A stretch of 64,000 nucleotides of DNA, from positions 2,108,001-2,172,000 of the forward strand of contig NC_079490.1 in the NCBI RefSeq assembly GCF_020520425.1. The letters are read 5' to 3'. This document shows positions 33,943 through 46,900 of the stretch, in pieces. A model generated the notes under the pieces. The model did not search any database. It was given only the letters and a program-made list of their open reading frames with translations, and was not told where the DNA came from. A program made the position numbers and the translations under genes. The stretch's first letter is position 1, and the number at the start of each line of letters is the position of its first letter. This DNA is from Spinacia oleracea. Its lineage: Eukaryota > Streptophyta > Magnoliopsida > Caryophyllales > Amaranthaceae.

Positions 33943-36900
33943 ATGGATACTTTGCAAGATACATACAGAGACGACGACGAAGAAGACCTAGAAAGCATCC
34001 CACCTCATCAATTTCCCCCAAATCAAAGCGACCCAGTTCCTGAAGTCAATACAATCGAAAGTAACGACATTGTTCACTCAAACCCTAACCCTAATTTACC
34101 TTCAAGCCCGACAATTGATGCGAAAGAACCCGAGTCAATGGCTGTAGAATCGGCGGAAAATCCGACCCAATCGTTGACAAAGTGCGAAACTTTAGGGTCT
34201 GAAGATGTTTCTTCTGAATCAATCTCTGAAGATGAGCAAAACCCGGATACTTTAACTGCCAAGAAACTACTGGAATTAGGTGAGGACGAAGAAGAACTAG
34301 ACCCACCTTCCAAGAAGCAGAAATCACTCGCTAATTTCGATATTCATCTGTTAGATTTAGATTCACAATCCGCCATGAAATCAACACCGATTAATGGGAA
34401 TGCAGGTGGCGGTGGGAGTAGTAAGAAGTCGTCGAAGAAGAAGAGCAAGGGCAACAGTGTATGGACGAAAACAACGTCCAGAAAAGGGAAGAAGAAGTCT
34501 AAGAACAACAACAGTAACAATAACAACAACAATGCTGTTACACCCAAATCAGAGGATGCTGTGTTGATCACCCCAATTCCCAGGTTTCCTGATAAGAACG
34601 ATGATTCCCCTGACTCAATGATTTGTCTTTCCAAGGTATACAAAGCAGAAAAGGTGGAATTGAGTGAAGATAGATTGAGTGCTGGTAGTTGTAAAGGGTA
34701 TAGAATGGTGAGGGCAACAAGAGGGGTGAGTGATGGTGCTTGGTATTTTGAGATTAAGGTGGTTAGTTTAGGAGAAACAGGGCATACGAGGTTAGGGTGG
34801 TCGACTGAAAAAGGGGACTTACAAGCTCCGGTTGGGTACGATGGTAATAGTTTCGGGTATAGGGATATTGATGGGAGTAAGATACATAAGGCATTGAGGG
34901 AGAAGTATGGGGAAGAAGGGTATAAAGAAGGTGATGTTATTGGATTTTATATCAATTTGCCTGATGGGAGTTTGTGTGCTCCGAAACCGGCTCATTTAGT
35001 TTGGTATAAAGGGCAGAAGTATGTTTGTGCACCGGACCCGAAGGAGGAACCCCCTAAGATTGTTTCCGGTGAGTTTCTTTTTTCCTTGTTCAATCATTGT
35101 TGTTGTTTCTGTATTAGTCTGCGGAGTTTTTGAAGTACACTTGTCTTGTTTGCTGGTTGATTGGTTGTTTGACTGTGTTTTGGAAACTGTAGGTTAGAAA
35201 TGAAGTGAGAATAATGTGTAGAATTGTTTTTGTAAGTTGTTTAAACTGCTTTCATGTTATGGATCGAGTCATTGAGGGATTGTCGCTTTAGTCTAGGTTA
35301 TGAATTTTGATACCAAGGTTGAATTTACCACTTAAGGCTGGTGTATAGACTTTGTGCATCAGTTTGCTGAGCACTTCCATGAAAGAAATAAAGCATTTTT
35401 GTAATGTATGTTATGGCAGGAAAACAGGCATGTTAGTGCCGCTTGGTGTGCTTGTCTCAATATGGGTTAGCTTTACCTCCAATAAGAGTGCAGATTACCC
35501 TTATCTCCTGTTTAGTAATTACCATCTATTTATGATGCTTGGAGACTCACAGAGGACCGTTTAGCCGTGATCACTTTCTAGTGATCATCATTATGTTTCT
35601 GCTGATAGGAACATGGATCCAATAAGTGCCCATCATTAGAGAAGCTCACTTAACTTTGATTATAGAAGGCAGCCTGCAATTTGTGCCCGCCATTATTCAT
35701 TATTAGCAAGCTAGGACTCAAGTTTTAGATTTTACCCAAATGCCTCATTGTACATCATAATGCCTGGTAAAAGATGGTAACTTCCAGAGAATTTTAGGTC
35801 ATGTTTACTAAAGTTATGAAGCTAATGCAAGGACACGAACCTTGTGAAATATGAATTTAAGGCGTCTATTTCATGGAAGATCGTGGTTATGCGGTTGTGA
35901 GTTTCTTGTGGGATGTGCTATGAAGCTCGTTATACCATACTGTTGACTTTTGTATGAGGATTATTCTTGTTTTTAAGCTGGATGTTGTTGATAGAAATAT
36001 GTTGTTTTTAGATGCTAATGTCTTGAGTAGTAAAGTACCAGGGTTTTTGGTGGCTTTGAATATCATTTTGAAGAAAGTGTTTTCAGCAAATTAGTGGGTT
36101 TTATAGAAGCTGAAGGATAGCTGTTGTTGGGTGATAGTCTGGTAGATGATATGTGTGTTTGGGGCACTGAGGTTGCATTTTTTCATGTTTCAGCATTTCA
36201 AAAAATTTGGATAGTCAGGCTGGCATAGATGGGATGGATGGTGTTAGCTGTTAAGTTGTTAACAAATAGGATACAAAATTGTCATGGATTTATGGCATAT
36301 GAGAGTTAGGGAATGAATGATGATAGTATGCATAGGTGAGAAAGAAAACTTGTGAATGTTAATGTTGTCTGAAGGGGTATTGGCTGCTTTCTACTTTTGA
36401 GCATTGGTAGATGTCATATGAGAGGTATTTGTACGACAACTCTCAACTTGTAGCCTTGTAAGGCTGTTCTAGACATAGTAAAACTGGCCTTACCCAATTG
36501 TCTAATGCGTATTATTGGAAACATACCGCACCCTAAACAAGGCACCTTGATCTTGACGCGAAACAAAATTGACCCGACCTGACTGGCTGACCCGAAGCAT
36601 ATTGATTAAATTTTGATAATAAGCTAATTGGCTTAGACACCAAATCTGAAATTACGGGACCCAAAAAAATCCAATTATTAAACAAATACGTCATAAGACT
36701 CATAACCCAAATATGTTCCAAGATCCATAACTAAACCCCTCTTGAGTGGTTGTTGTCAGGTCTGGTAGACTGTGATTTTGTAAAGGTAGGATACATAATT
36801 TTGCTCTAAAATGATACTGTTTCATTTGCAAACTCCCCTGCAAAACTTTTGTTGAGGTGTAGTCATTGCTTTGATAAAACTCAAATATGATTTAGTTATC

Positions 36901-37491
36901 TTTACTGGCCACCAATAATGTGAACAATGACTGGGGACCTTTGGCACCTTCAATAGAACATTTCCCCCCTGTTCTATAGTTACAAGTGCGTCTGTGAAAT
37001 GCCTCAGTCTGACGTCCCATTAAATCAACAAGGTAGTTTTGCAGTCGGAAGTGGTTGTGTTACCAAACCATCAACCTCATAAACAGGCGGTATTTAATCG
37101 CCCTCGTGTCTTTGATTCTGTTGAATTTCTATGTCGAATTTTGAAATCCATTGAAGAACATTCATATTGATTGTGGTTAAGAGATCATTTTCTTACCCCT
37201 TTTCAAATTTGTTTCAATGCAGGAAGTGAAATATCCTTCTTTAAGAATGGTATTTGTCAGGGAGTTGCTTTTCAGGATCTTTTTGGTGGATGCTACTTCC
37301 CTGCAGCGTCGATGTATACCCTTCCTAATCAACCTAATTGTGTTGTGAAGTTCAACTTTGGCCCTGATTTTGAATGTTTCCCCACCGATTTTGAAGGCCG
37401 TCCGGTCCCAAAGCCCATGATTGAAGTTCCATATCATGGAATTGAAAATCGAGACGAAAATGGGGTATTAGATGAGGACAAGCAGCAGTAG
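33943..37491 (+). CDS. TRO: TRAUCO / ASH2R, SPRY-domain COMPASS subunit
   Basis: Two exons: 33943-35068 and 37223-37491 (VSG split as TCC G|GA AGT), 1395 bp, 464 aa. The N-terminal half is acidic and low in complexity, with a basic patch ([10 protein letters not shown]) and an asparagine run around residues 190-205. From about residue 227 ([20 protein letters not shown]) to about 430 it is an Ash2-type SPRY domain, with [36 protein letters not shown] and [14 protein letters not shown]2-like proteins are core subunits of COMPASS H3K4 methyltransferase complexes in the nucleus; the plant orthologue is TRAUCO. It lacks a PHD finger, as plant ASH2 does. The start [15 protein letters not shown] is chosen because the plant family begins near this motif and the region before it looks like leader. 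The single intron (35069-37222) is 2.15 kb. Confidence 0.9.
35069..37222. other. TRAUCO intron, mostly featureless
   Basis: Ordinary intronic DNA. At about 36530-36720 there is a GACCCGA-rich patch ('GACCCGACCTGACTGGCTG') that resembles decayed GGCCC-type repeats. No coding signal seen. Confidence 0.5.
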
Positions 37492-39319
37492 ATGTTACAT
37501 TAAATTTTCTGTTGTACGAAAAGTATGGTGTTGGGGCTCTTAATTCTTATCCTTTTCTTTTCCTGCTCTTTTGTCTTGAAAGGAAAAAGTTAATCCTCAT
37601 AGAACTGTCCAATGTCAATGATACAGAGGAGGTTGTTGTTGTACTATGGTGGAACAATTGATCTGATATAAATGGCTAAGATTATTCGTTGCATTCAAAT
37701 CAAGATAATCATTTTATGCTTTCTGGTGTATGATTTCTCATTTCTGCCATGATGTTACTAACAATTATTTATGATGTAAATTGAAGTTTGTCAAGTTTGT
37801 TATGCTAGGGGGTGAACCCTATTTGTAATACTGTCTGAACAAAGGATGATGCTTCAGAGGTATCACAAGTTTGCATGCTTTATTTCCAGCATCAACTGGA
37901 TCAATAATAATTTCAATTTTTCATTTTTCTGATTTGACACCATTGATGCATAAATGGATTGTCAGGGTAACTAAGTGGAGGCTGTGGACCATGGATAAAT
38001 TCCTATCCATTTAAGTTGAAAACATTGCAGGTTATATGGCCGTCTCTTACTTTTATCTTCACAATGATGCTACCTCTTATTCAGTTTGCAGGTCAATCGG
38101 CTATGTATAATATATGGCCTTATAATAATAATATCCAGGCAGGTTTCCGCGAGGTAAGCTGAAATTCAAGTGAAGGAAGTTCATGTTGACTGCAACATAA
38201 GCAATGTAGCTGATAGAAGTGAGAAAATGATAGCCACAAAGGTAAGGATTTATTTTGAAGCCTCTACTTTTGATTCTGTCCTCATCTTTTTGTAGTATGT
38301 TTAGCGTCATGTCTTTCGGCTTTGTTTCCTAATATGCATTAGAGCCCATAACCAGACTTTTAAGCAAGCAAGACCTGTATTTTACATTGAGTTTGTTGTA
38401 GATTTATTACTGATCACTGGGCTTACATCCCCTCTGACATTTTGGAAATGACTACATGAATGGCCAATTGGTATTTTTTTTTATGATTTAAAGCCCCCTT
38501 TTCAATTATTTTCTATGTCGAATATTTTCCTTTTTACTTGCTTTCTGCTTAGAAGCTAAGGAAACTAGAGAAGGGCTTTTGCAAGAGATTCAGCATATTA
38601 CTATATTTATAATACATTACCTCGCCTCTTTAATCATGCTATAATTGCTAGGACCTGTGCCACAGCAGCTGTTTTAACCAGTGTCATCTATATTAAGGAA
38701 AATCAGAATTTCGAGAGCCTAGGTTTCCATTGTTACTCCGCCTTGTTCTCTGCATAAACACTTTCACAGTTGATGAACAAAAGTTCTCTTCCCACTCTTC
38801 CCTAGAACTAGAAATCTTCATCAAGATGAGTTTTTGAAGACAACTGTATGATAGGTTATGGTGATAATATTTAGCTATTCAGTTTTTAGTCTAAGTGTTG
38901 CCTTTCAACTCTCTCATTTTTTACTTGGTTAACCCTGGTTCTAAACAGTAGTCTGTAACTCTGTACTACTAGCCTGATTATAAGAAATAAACAATCTTTC
39001 TTCTGTGACTTACAAGAATAAACAATCTTTCTTCTGCATTATGTGTCTTGGTTTTTCAACATGTATTCTGTATAAAGTTGCATTACTGTTACAGAAAAAA
39101 CTTCGTAACTCCATTTGCTTTCCTATATATTAAGACAATTCAAACTTCTCTTCAACTTGAAATCTGTCTCCAATGGCCCTAGCACCACCATTTCTGTGTT
39201 GAAGGTCTTGAGAGACAAAACCTTAGGTAAAATGCACAACGATAGAACTCTTCTATGAACAATAAGCTTACGGAGTTGACACTTTGGATACAATTTGGAA
39301 AATGTACTATGGCTTTTTT
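37492..39319. other. convergent spacer between TRAUCO and the ABCG gene
   Basis: It contains both 3' UTRs. A 19-bp direct duplication AATAAACAATCTTTCTTCT occurs near 38985 and 39007. No gene or transposon ends were recognised. Confidence 0.5.
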
Positions 39320-42300
39320 TTAGGGTAATGGAGAGCTTAGACCTTCTTGATATGACAATGGATATTGAGGTTGATGTCTTCTAGAAGGAAAAGCAGTCTT
39401 CCTAAAAGAGGGTCTCTTCTTAAGGTGGTTTAAGGTCTTCTTTCTGTAAAATGTCTGAAAAACCGGTGATGCTTTTTCTCTGATTTTGAAGACGACCAAA
39501 AACAAAACCCTGTAAAGTAAGATGAGCATGAAAATTGCACCCAAGTCCCACCATTTGGAACGGTCCAATGGAACCCCGAACATTGTTGTGACAATATAAG
39601 CCCCCGTTAACTTGGGATCACCAGGTACTAGTGGATCAAAAGTGAGACCAACAAGATCATTTTTGTACCCACCCTGCACATACCAAGTTCTGAATTAGTG
39701 AAATTCTGAGTCATTCTGACAGATATTTGAAGGTGGTATGAACCCTAAATATGGAATTTTAATGATCTGAACCCATCACCAACATTAATACGGAATATGA
39801 GTATATTTTGCAAAATAATAACACATTAAAAAAAAAAATCGGTCAGGTAATGCATACTATTAACTTCCTCCATGCCGAGATAATACATACTGCATTTTGG
39901 GAATTGTTAATGTCATCAATTATACAACCCCCCCCCCCTCAATATGGGTCTTGTTGTGGACAGGGTTTAGAGAGTTCTGTCTAGGTACATGGTAGGATAA
40001 TTTCTAAGCTAGTCTAAGTGTTTCAAAATCTTATATTCTTATTTTTATAAAATTAGTTTTCATACTTAAGGCTCCGTTTTGTTCGAATTATTTTGCCTGA
40101 GCTTATATTATCTGTACGTATTTTATCTCAAAAAACTTATTTGTGTGTGAAAATGTCTGAAAAATACACTTATTTTTTTTAACTTATCTTATATGAACAT
40201 ATATGAACTTATCTAAACCTTATATGAACTTATTTTGTCTGAAATTAGTCGAACAAAATAGAGCATTAGTGATAGCACATTTCAATGTGCTCCGAAAACT
40301 TCCTCTTCATATTTAGTCATTGATGATTGATTACCTGTATTGCCCAAGATCCAAAACTCAGGTATGAAATAGGATAGCGCCAAAAAATCTTAGGAAGATC
40401 AGGTAGCAGTCGGAAAAAGCCTGAGGTCATCATCATAATTCCCTGCATAACAACAATTCATATAGTTTATGAGGAAAAACTTCTACTATAAGTTACATGG
40501 AGAAAAGTCATGAAACAATTAGAGATCGTCTTACAATGATTCCAGCTCCTGTAACAAGTCCCATAAGGAAGTTGGGAACTAGTGAAGCTACCACCATCAT
40601 ACAACTCTCTACTGCTGAAATACTCGCGAAAAGACTTAGGCAGTAGAATACGTAGTGAGAGAATTCTGGACGGAACTTCACCATGTACCAAGTTATTGTC
40701 CCTGAAGCAGTTGCTATTACTGCCAGGTATGGAAATGAGGAGAGAAAGTTTGATAGAATATAGACAACAACTCCATAGTACCCACTGAGCCTCTCGCGAT
40801 AAAAGATCTGCATTAGAAATAAACTAGATTAGGTCTCGTGCATGCACGGATATTCTAAAAATTATTTGACTAGATTTTGAAGGGACTTTTTTTGTCGGGA
40901 ACATTTTGCACAAGGAAATGACACGTGTCACTGGTGTCTGTTTTAATATAATGTAATGGATTTAGATTAAAAATTTAGAGTGTGATGCCGATGCTTACCT
41001 TCATTTCTTCAATGAAGGATGGAAAACCACCAATAGACATAAAAGTCATGAAACCCGATACAAATCCACCACAAGCTCCTCTAGCCAAGATCGCGGTATA
41101 ACCAGTGCCAACATCAAAATAGATGGTACCCACGCATATAGATACTGCTATGTAGACAACCACTCGTAGCCAATAATATCCGATATCCCTTGACATATTT
41201 ACAAAAGACCTCCTAGTCAGTGTTGTTAGTTGCTTCCACCAGTTGGCTTGGCTACCTTTCTGTGCTTCTGTTGGGAGTCCTGTCTGCAATATATGGTTAT
41301 GCATTAGGGTTGATAACACTTGCAATTTTTCCCTTCTTTTTTTTCTTTTCCTGTTTGTATAATTGTTGGCTCGCATTAGACTTGTTCAATGGGCTGGGGG
41401 CCTATTAATAGCCCGAATCCTTCCCATTTTAAACAGGGTTAAGTCCTTTACTTTTATAAAAGGGGTATAATACCTGATAACTTTATTGATTCTATTCCAA
41501 TAATGCCGAGGTAGTTTTGCAATTAATGTCCATTTGTTTACAATTTCATCCACTTTTTATTTTTTTATTTTTTCTATTATATGGTTCTTATAGATTGAAG
41601 GGTGTGGTGTATGAAGTTGGATTTGTTTTTAGGTTTTCTTTTGTTGTTGTGATCATTAGATTTTGGAAAAAGAGTAGCTGTTAATTATGAAGTAGCATTG
41701 CCGGTCAACAAAAAATAAAATGTAATGATATATGTAAGAAGTTTTGTTATTTTTTATCAATAAGGATGAACTAAGAGTGGTTTATACTTTGAGAAAAGGG
41801 GCTGAGGCTGAACTGGGCTAAATAGGCTTCGCCCCGGCCCGGACCGGCCCATTTAAAACTAATACAATTCAGCATGGCACAGCCCATTTGAGCCTGGCCC
41901 GGGCCGGTCCATTGAACAGGTCTAGTTCGCATTGACTTAGCGAGCATGTGTCTAGGATGCTTACCATTGATGTTATTTCTTGGATCCTTACTCGAACCTT
42001 TTCTGCATACTCTGACCTCCTGAACTTTTCAATAAGCATTGCTTTTATCTGTGATGTTTCCATTTGCATCATAGGGTCTGATACTGTCTCGATTTGCTTC
42101 AGAAATCAGATGAGAAAAAAAGGAGAAAACACCGATATTAGATGGAGAAATAATTTAATTTGAAAGATAGTAAGAGTAACACGCTCTTAATGTTTTGTAC
42201 ATACTCTGATTCGCATTGATCCCTTCAGTGTAGCTGTGACCTTGTCAAAGTCTGAATTGATGCAGCGCAGAAAATGGTCAGATGGATTTCTTTTACTCGG

Positions 42301-45300
42301 ACATGGGAATCCAGCTTGTGCAAAGAACTGCAACGATGAAGGTAAGAGTTAAGAGTTCAGTGTTCTTGGTTGGTTGTAGTTTCTGTAGTCATACTTTTTA
42401 TTTGGAAAAATTGTTCATTATCACCTAAAACAATTGAAATATTGTCTTTTACCACCTACGAAACTAAAACTTGTATTTTATCACCTAAAAAAAACTAAAA
42501 CTTGATTTTTACTATCCAAAAATGGAAAATAGATGAAATCGTTATGTGGGGGCTCAATAACGATAATATTTCTGATATTTTCTCTTCTTTCACGATTTTA
42601 TGTATTTAACTCTCTTTTCTTCCTCTGCTTCGTTCTTTTCTACGAATTCACATAATTTTTCCTCATTAATTCACAAAATTAACAAAATTCATTTTTAGAG
42701 TGAAAAAAGTGGAGAGAAATTGAATTAGCGAGTCGCACATTACGGTTTCATCCATTTATTCTGTTTTCCGGTGGTAAAAAACAAGTTTTAATTTTCTTTT
42801 AGTTGGTAAAATACTAAAATACATGTTTTAGTTTTTTAGGTGGACAAAAATAATTTTTTCGATTTGTGTATGTGGTAAAAAAACAATTTATCCTTTTATT
42901 TTTCTTTTAACACAGGTTTTGTGTTCGTGTCCTTAGTTCCTTACCAAGACAGCCTTTTTCAAATCTCCAAAATAGACCAGTTCACCAGAAGACAGCAAAC
43001 AAAGATCATCAAACAAAGTGAAAACTTCACTGCTAGGCTGGTGAATCGAAGAAACCACGGTTCGACCCCCGTCTCGGGCCACACTCCTAAGGGCCTGGAC
43101 CACGAAGAAAGCCGAAGCACTGTCAAGCCCGGTGGTTGGCTCGTCAAGAAACAAGAGACGAGGGCGTGTGAGAATTTCAAGAGCAATGCTTAATCTCTTT
43201 GCTTCACCACCACTTATGCCCCTCAAATGCCAGTTCCCAATTATCGTATCAGCACATTCTTGGAGACCCATTTCCATTATTGCCCCTTCTACGATCCCTT
43301 CGACTTCTTCTTTGGTCAAGTTCGGTGGAAGCCTCAAATATGCTGAGTAAGTGAGCGTCTCTCTTACTGTTAAAGTTCCTAGTAGTACGTTCTCTTGTGT
43401 CACATATGCCTGCAAAAAAACAGATGATTCAACAAGTTAGTACTGTTTATTTTTCAGTATTTTTAGACAAGAATTCATGGCAAAACCCAAAAATTTGTTG
43501 CGGGCTTTCGGGCTAGGTCGGGTTTTGGTCTAAAAAACGTATTTGAGGCTGCCCAAACCCGCACTTTTTCGGGCTGGGCTATTGTTGATCAGGTCTCTGT
43601 ATTTTCTGTGTTGGATTTTTATACGGTATATTTTATGCCCAGAATTTAAACTCATGCTGAATGATAAAACTACTGTCAGAGTTCCTAGGACTCTAGGAGC
43701 ACATTCTCTTGTGTCACTTATGCCTGGAAATACAGATAATTCAACAAGTCTTTTATGCTGCTCATTTTTCAGTATTTTTGGAGGTGATCAAAATTCGAGT
43801 CAAGTCGTCGTGTTTAACACAAAAATTCATGGCCAAACCCATAAATTTGGTGCTGGTTTTCAGGCCGGGCTTGGGTTTTGTCTAAAAATGTGTGTTTGAG
43901 GCTGTCCAAACCCGCACCTTTTCGGGCCGAGCCATAGTTGATCAGGTCTCAGTGTTTTCCGTGTTGGATTTTTATACGGTATATTTTATGCAGGGAATTT
44001 AAAGTCATAATACTGAATGGTAAACGACTTACCACACCGCCGTATTGTATTCCCTTCTTCTTGCCATTGAGTAGAACATTTCCGGTCATGACAACGCTTG
44101 CCGAGAGTCTGCCTGCAGAAAAATCAATGGAAGAAAGCAGATGGTTTCAAAACTTGTATAGGTCTGTTGGCAACACACAGACTCCTGTAAATGCATAAAC
44201 ATGACCAGTTTCTTACACTGCTTAACTATAATTAGTACTTTAGAAGCCACACAAATTATCGCGGTTTTTCACTAATCACTTTTAGCTCTATTTCAGCTAG
44301 AGTGTCCAAACAAGGCCGAAAATGGTAATAGTATTATGAGTTCATGTATTCAATGATGTATATTATATACTCTCTTTTGATTGTTGTAATAGTATTCCAT
44401 ATTTAGTTAATATACATGAAGTTGCTTAGTATTCAATGTTAGTTATGTGTAATACATATTCAGTCCAATATTTGTAAGGACAAGTTTATTGAAAGTGCTC
44501 GCTTTTGCACCAATACATAGAGATGGGCACGAGGCACGCAGACGGCACGTGTTGCGTCCGCGTGCCCTATCGGGTCTTGCCTGGAACGGGCGAATCTTCC
44601 ATGAACGAGGTATGTGCACGGGCCAACCCATGTGTCGTGGCAAACAAGATCGTGTCATTCTAGTGGATTCATTTACTAATTTTAAGAGTTTTTTTAATTG
44701 CTTAAAAAATATGTGCACTGATGTGCAGACTAGCCCGTCGTGGTCATGCCAAGTTTCTAAAATTATATCTACCCATGTCCTATTGTTGTGCCCCTTGCCG
44801 TACCGGGTTTACGATAGGCCCGTGCAACATCGGACCAATTTCATCCCAAGCTCGAAAAGCCCGTGTGCTGGCCCATCCCATGCCCAGTTCTATCGATACT
44901 AGAAATTGACAAGTAATAATACAATAATATCTTAATCGAACAAGTAACAACACATTGATATTTCAAGGTGACAAGTTTACATAGACCGTCTGTATTAATC
45001 TATACTTTCTCCGTTTCTCAATACATTAATGGCATCGGGCCATATTTAACTGTAAAAAAGCTAGACTTTAGATTGGTTAGCTGTTAATGAAGCAGACATT
45101 TGAGTTGGTGAAAGCATTAAAATTGGTTTATGAAAGGTAGTTGGATTTCAGTTATCTATTTACTCAACTTATTTAAGAGGGAAATAGATATGTAACCCTG
45201 TCTTTATGTCCTTGTTTCCTGCGGCGGTGCACTTTATTGTGCTTAAATTTGTTAAAACTTTCTTACACCAGGTCAGAACGGGTGTATGAATAGTATAGAA

Positions 45301-46900
45301 AGTCAAAACAGATCGAATTGATCAGACGGGTGTATGAATAGTATGAAAAGTTAAAAAAGGTCAAATTTATCAGACTGGTGTATGAATAGTATAAAAAGTC
45401 AAAACAGGTCGAATGGATCAAGAATGGATGCGATTTTAACTTTATAGTTTAAATTTTCTTTTATTTACGGAATTTTATCAATATTTTCCTTCTCTATTTT
45501 ATTAGAAATGTAAAAAAAGAAATTTTTTACTACTTGTAAAAAAGAAATCTTGTAATGTTGAATTAGTTAACTATAATTGAATTGATTGTGTTCCTAGTTG
45601 TGGGATATGGTCCCTCTATTGGAGGCCATACCTTTAAATAATTAACATGTGCTCATTAATGGTTTATTGTTTGACAAAGGACCACAAATTTTGAGATTGA
45701 TGAAACTAGTCACCCAAATTTAAGACAAACAAAAATTGTGAAATGACCCAATTGAAACTCAAAAAATAATTGAGCAAAAGGTATAGAAATGAAACCCAAA
45801 TTTAATGAAGAAAAACTTCATCTTCTCAAACAAGGAAACCCCATTTTAGGACTTTTATTTCTTTTTATTGATAAATGATTTGTTAGTGTACTTGTTCCTT
45901 TTTTAAGCACACAATCAATGTCTATTCATTTTTACCTCATCATAGGTGCAAAATAAAAAAGTAAAAATAGTTAAGAGTTCAAAACTATAATTTGATTATC
46001 ATTAACCCGACAAGGAATAGATTATCGACTCATATTAAATTATTAATTAATACAAAACCTATTAGAAAAAGACATATATCACATAGTCGAATAACATTTT
46101 TAATTCATTTCCCTTGTGACTGATTCGTACAGAATAATAACATAATTGAATTTCGATTTCGTTCTCTAGATCTAACACTAAACTCAAAAACTTAAAAACC
46201 CTAAACTCTATCTCATCAGATGTTTAATCCTCTGTAATAATTACGTTATCCTCAACAAAATTATAAAATCAAATCTCGTTCACATCACTAATTAACTTAA
46301 ATCTAAGCAAAATTCGATGATATTATTCATTTTAGTTTCTACAAACTTCGAAATTGGTGAGTAAACTATAAGTTCAAATCTCGTTCACATCACTAATTAA
46401 CTTAAATCTAACCAGAAGAATTTGGTGATATTATTCATTTTAGTTGGTATAATCTTCAATATTAGTATAGATAAACTATAAGATCAAATCTTGTTTACAT
46501 CACTGATTAACTCAAAATCGAACCAATTTAGAAAAATTCAAAAGACTAGAAAAAGAAGAATTAAAAAAAGTGTATCGTTATTTGACGAACCTGCTAAAGA
46601 ATCAAGAAGTGTAGATTTTCCCGAACCAGATGGGCCCATAATAGCCATAATCCTACCAGGCTCAGCATACCCATTAATCCCTTGAAGTATCCTTTTAGTA
46701 GGCTTATTACCAAAACTTGGTAACACCACCGTGAGATCCTCCCATACTAGATACGCCACCCCTGCACCACCGTTACCTCCACCGCTACCGCCACCGCTCG
46801 TTTCCGAGTCGTTGTCGTCTTCGTAGACGGCATTCTTGTAACTCCGGTGAGAGCCTCTAGGGTCATTGGGTTGTAACGAAGTAGAAGACTCAATCTCCAT
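39320..46900 (-). CDS. ABCG: ABCG half-transporter, ABCG12/15 type (9 exons)
   Basis: Minus-strand exons: 46900-46591, 44112-44033, 43409-42945, 42327-42205, 42096-41965, 41283-40999, 40807-40535, 40442-40335, 39673-39320; 2130 bp, 709 aa, all phases join. The nucleotide-binding domain comes first: Walker [10 protein letters not shown] (89-97), signature ISGGEAKRL (195-203), Walker B LLFLDEP (215-221) and H-loop SSIHQPSSE. Membrane helices follow (for example [40 protein letters not shown]), then the tail [20 protein letters not shown]. This order and the tail (RRHQP..SSQEGL) fit the plant ABCG11/12/15 group, plasma-membrane half-transporters that dimerise to export cuticular wax or cutin precursors. 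Which member is not settled. A glycine-rich stretch ([13 protein letters not shown]) precedes the first beta strand. Introns are rich in inserted elements and one duplicated exon edge. Confidence 0.93.
40072..40262. mobile_element. probable hAT-like MITE in last ABCG intron
   Basis: The ends GCTCCGTTTTGTTCGAATTA and the inverse of the right end (GCTCTATTTTGTTCGACTAA) match well. The inside repeats 'TTATATGAACTTAT'. The same type of sequence is in BAM1 intron 3 (61926-62095). No exact target duplication was established. Confidence 0.6.
40829..40966 (-). mobile_element. 138-bp Helitron in an ABCG intron
   Basis: On the minus strand it starts A|TCTAAATCCATTACATTA (40966) and ends with the palindrome CGTGCATGCACG then AGAC CTAA|T (40829). 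It fills most of the 191-bp intron 40808-40998, lying 32 bases from the donor and 21 bases from the acceptor side. The same 3' end is seen at 68. Confidence 0.65.
41377..41924. mobile_element. hAT-type element, GGCCC-rich family B
   Basis: The ends TAGACTTGTTCAATGGGC and the inverse of the right end (TAGACCTGTTCAATGGACC) match. The flanks GCTCGCAT (41369-41376) and GTTCGCAT (41925-41932) agree at 7 of 8 bases, an 8-bp hAT duplication. It is 548 bp. The middle is AT-rich and only the ends are GGCCC-rich. It sits in the intron between ABCG exons 5 and 6. Confidence 0.75.
43365..44025. repeat. tandem duplication copying the start of ABCG exon 3
   Basis: Intron 2 and the first ~45 bp of exon 3 are present twice. 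The true exon start (43365-43409, [15 protein letters not shown] on the minus strand) has a decayed second copy at about 43675-43723, where 'ACATTCTCTTGTGTCACTTA' is still clear. Each copy continues into a GGGCC-rich piece ending GATCAGGTCT and then 'TTGGATTTTTATACGGTATA' (43611, 43964). The second exon copy no longer reads as AYVTQENV. Confidence 0.85.
44113..46590. other. ABCG intron 1 with repeats
   Basis: It holds a diverged GGCCC-rich stretch (about 44520-44890, family A or B decayed), a three-copy repeat 'GGTGTATGAATAGTATAAAA' (45271-45425, unit about 52-57 bp) and a three-copy repeat of about 105 bp (46263-46510, 'TTCACATCACTAATTAACTT'). A MITE-like 'CTTTCTCCGTTTCTCAATAC' end lies at 45006. 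No gene seen. Confidence 0.65.
46263..46510. repeat. tandem repeat, about 2.4 copies of 105 bp
   Basis: The unit includes 'TCACATCACTAATTAACTTA' and 'GATATTATTCATTTTAGTT'. It lies 80 bp inside the first ABCG intron, next to the donor of exon 1. Confidence 0.75.

Noticed and set aside
43543-44902. Several 90-137-codon ORFs rich in Arg, Pro and Cys
   Set aside because: They run through GGCCC-rich element remains in ABCG introns. GC-rich DNA lacks stops by composition.
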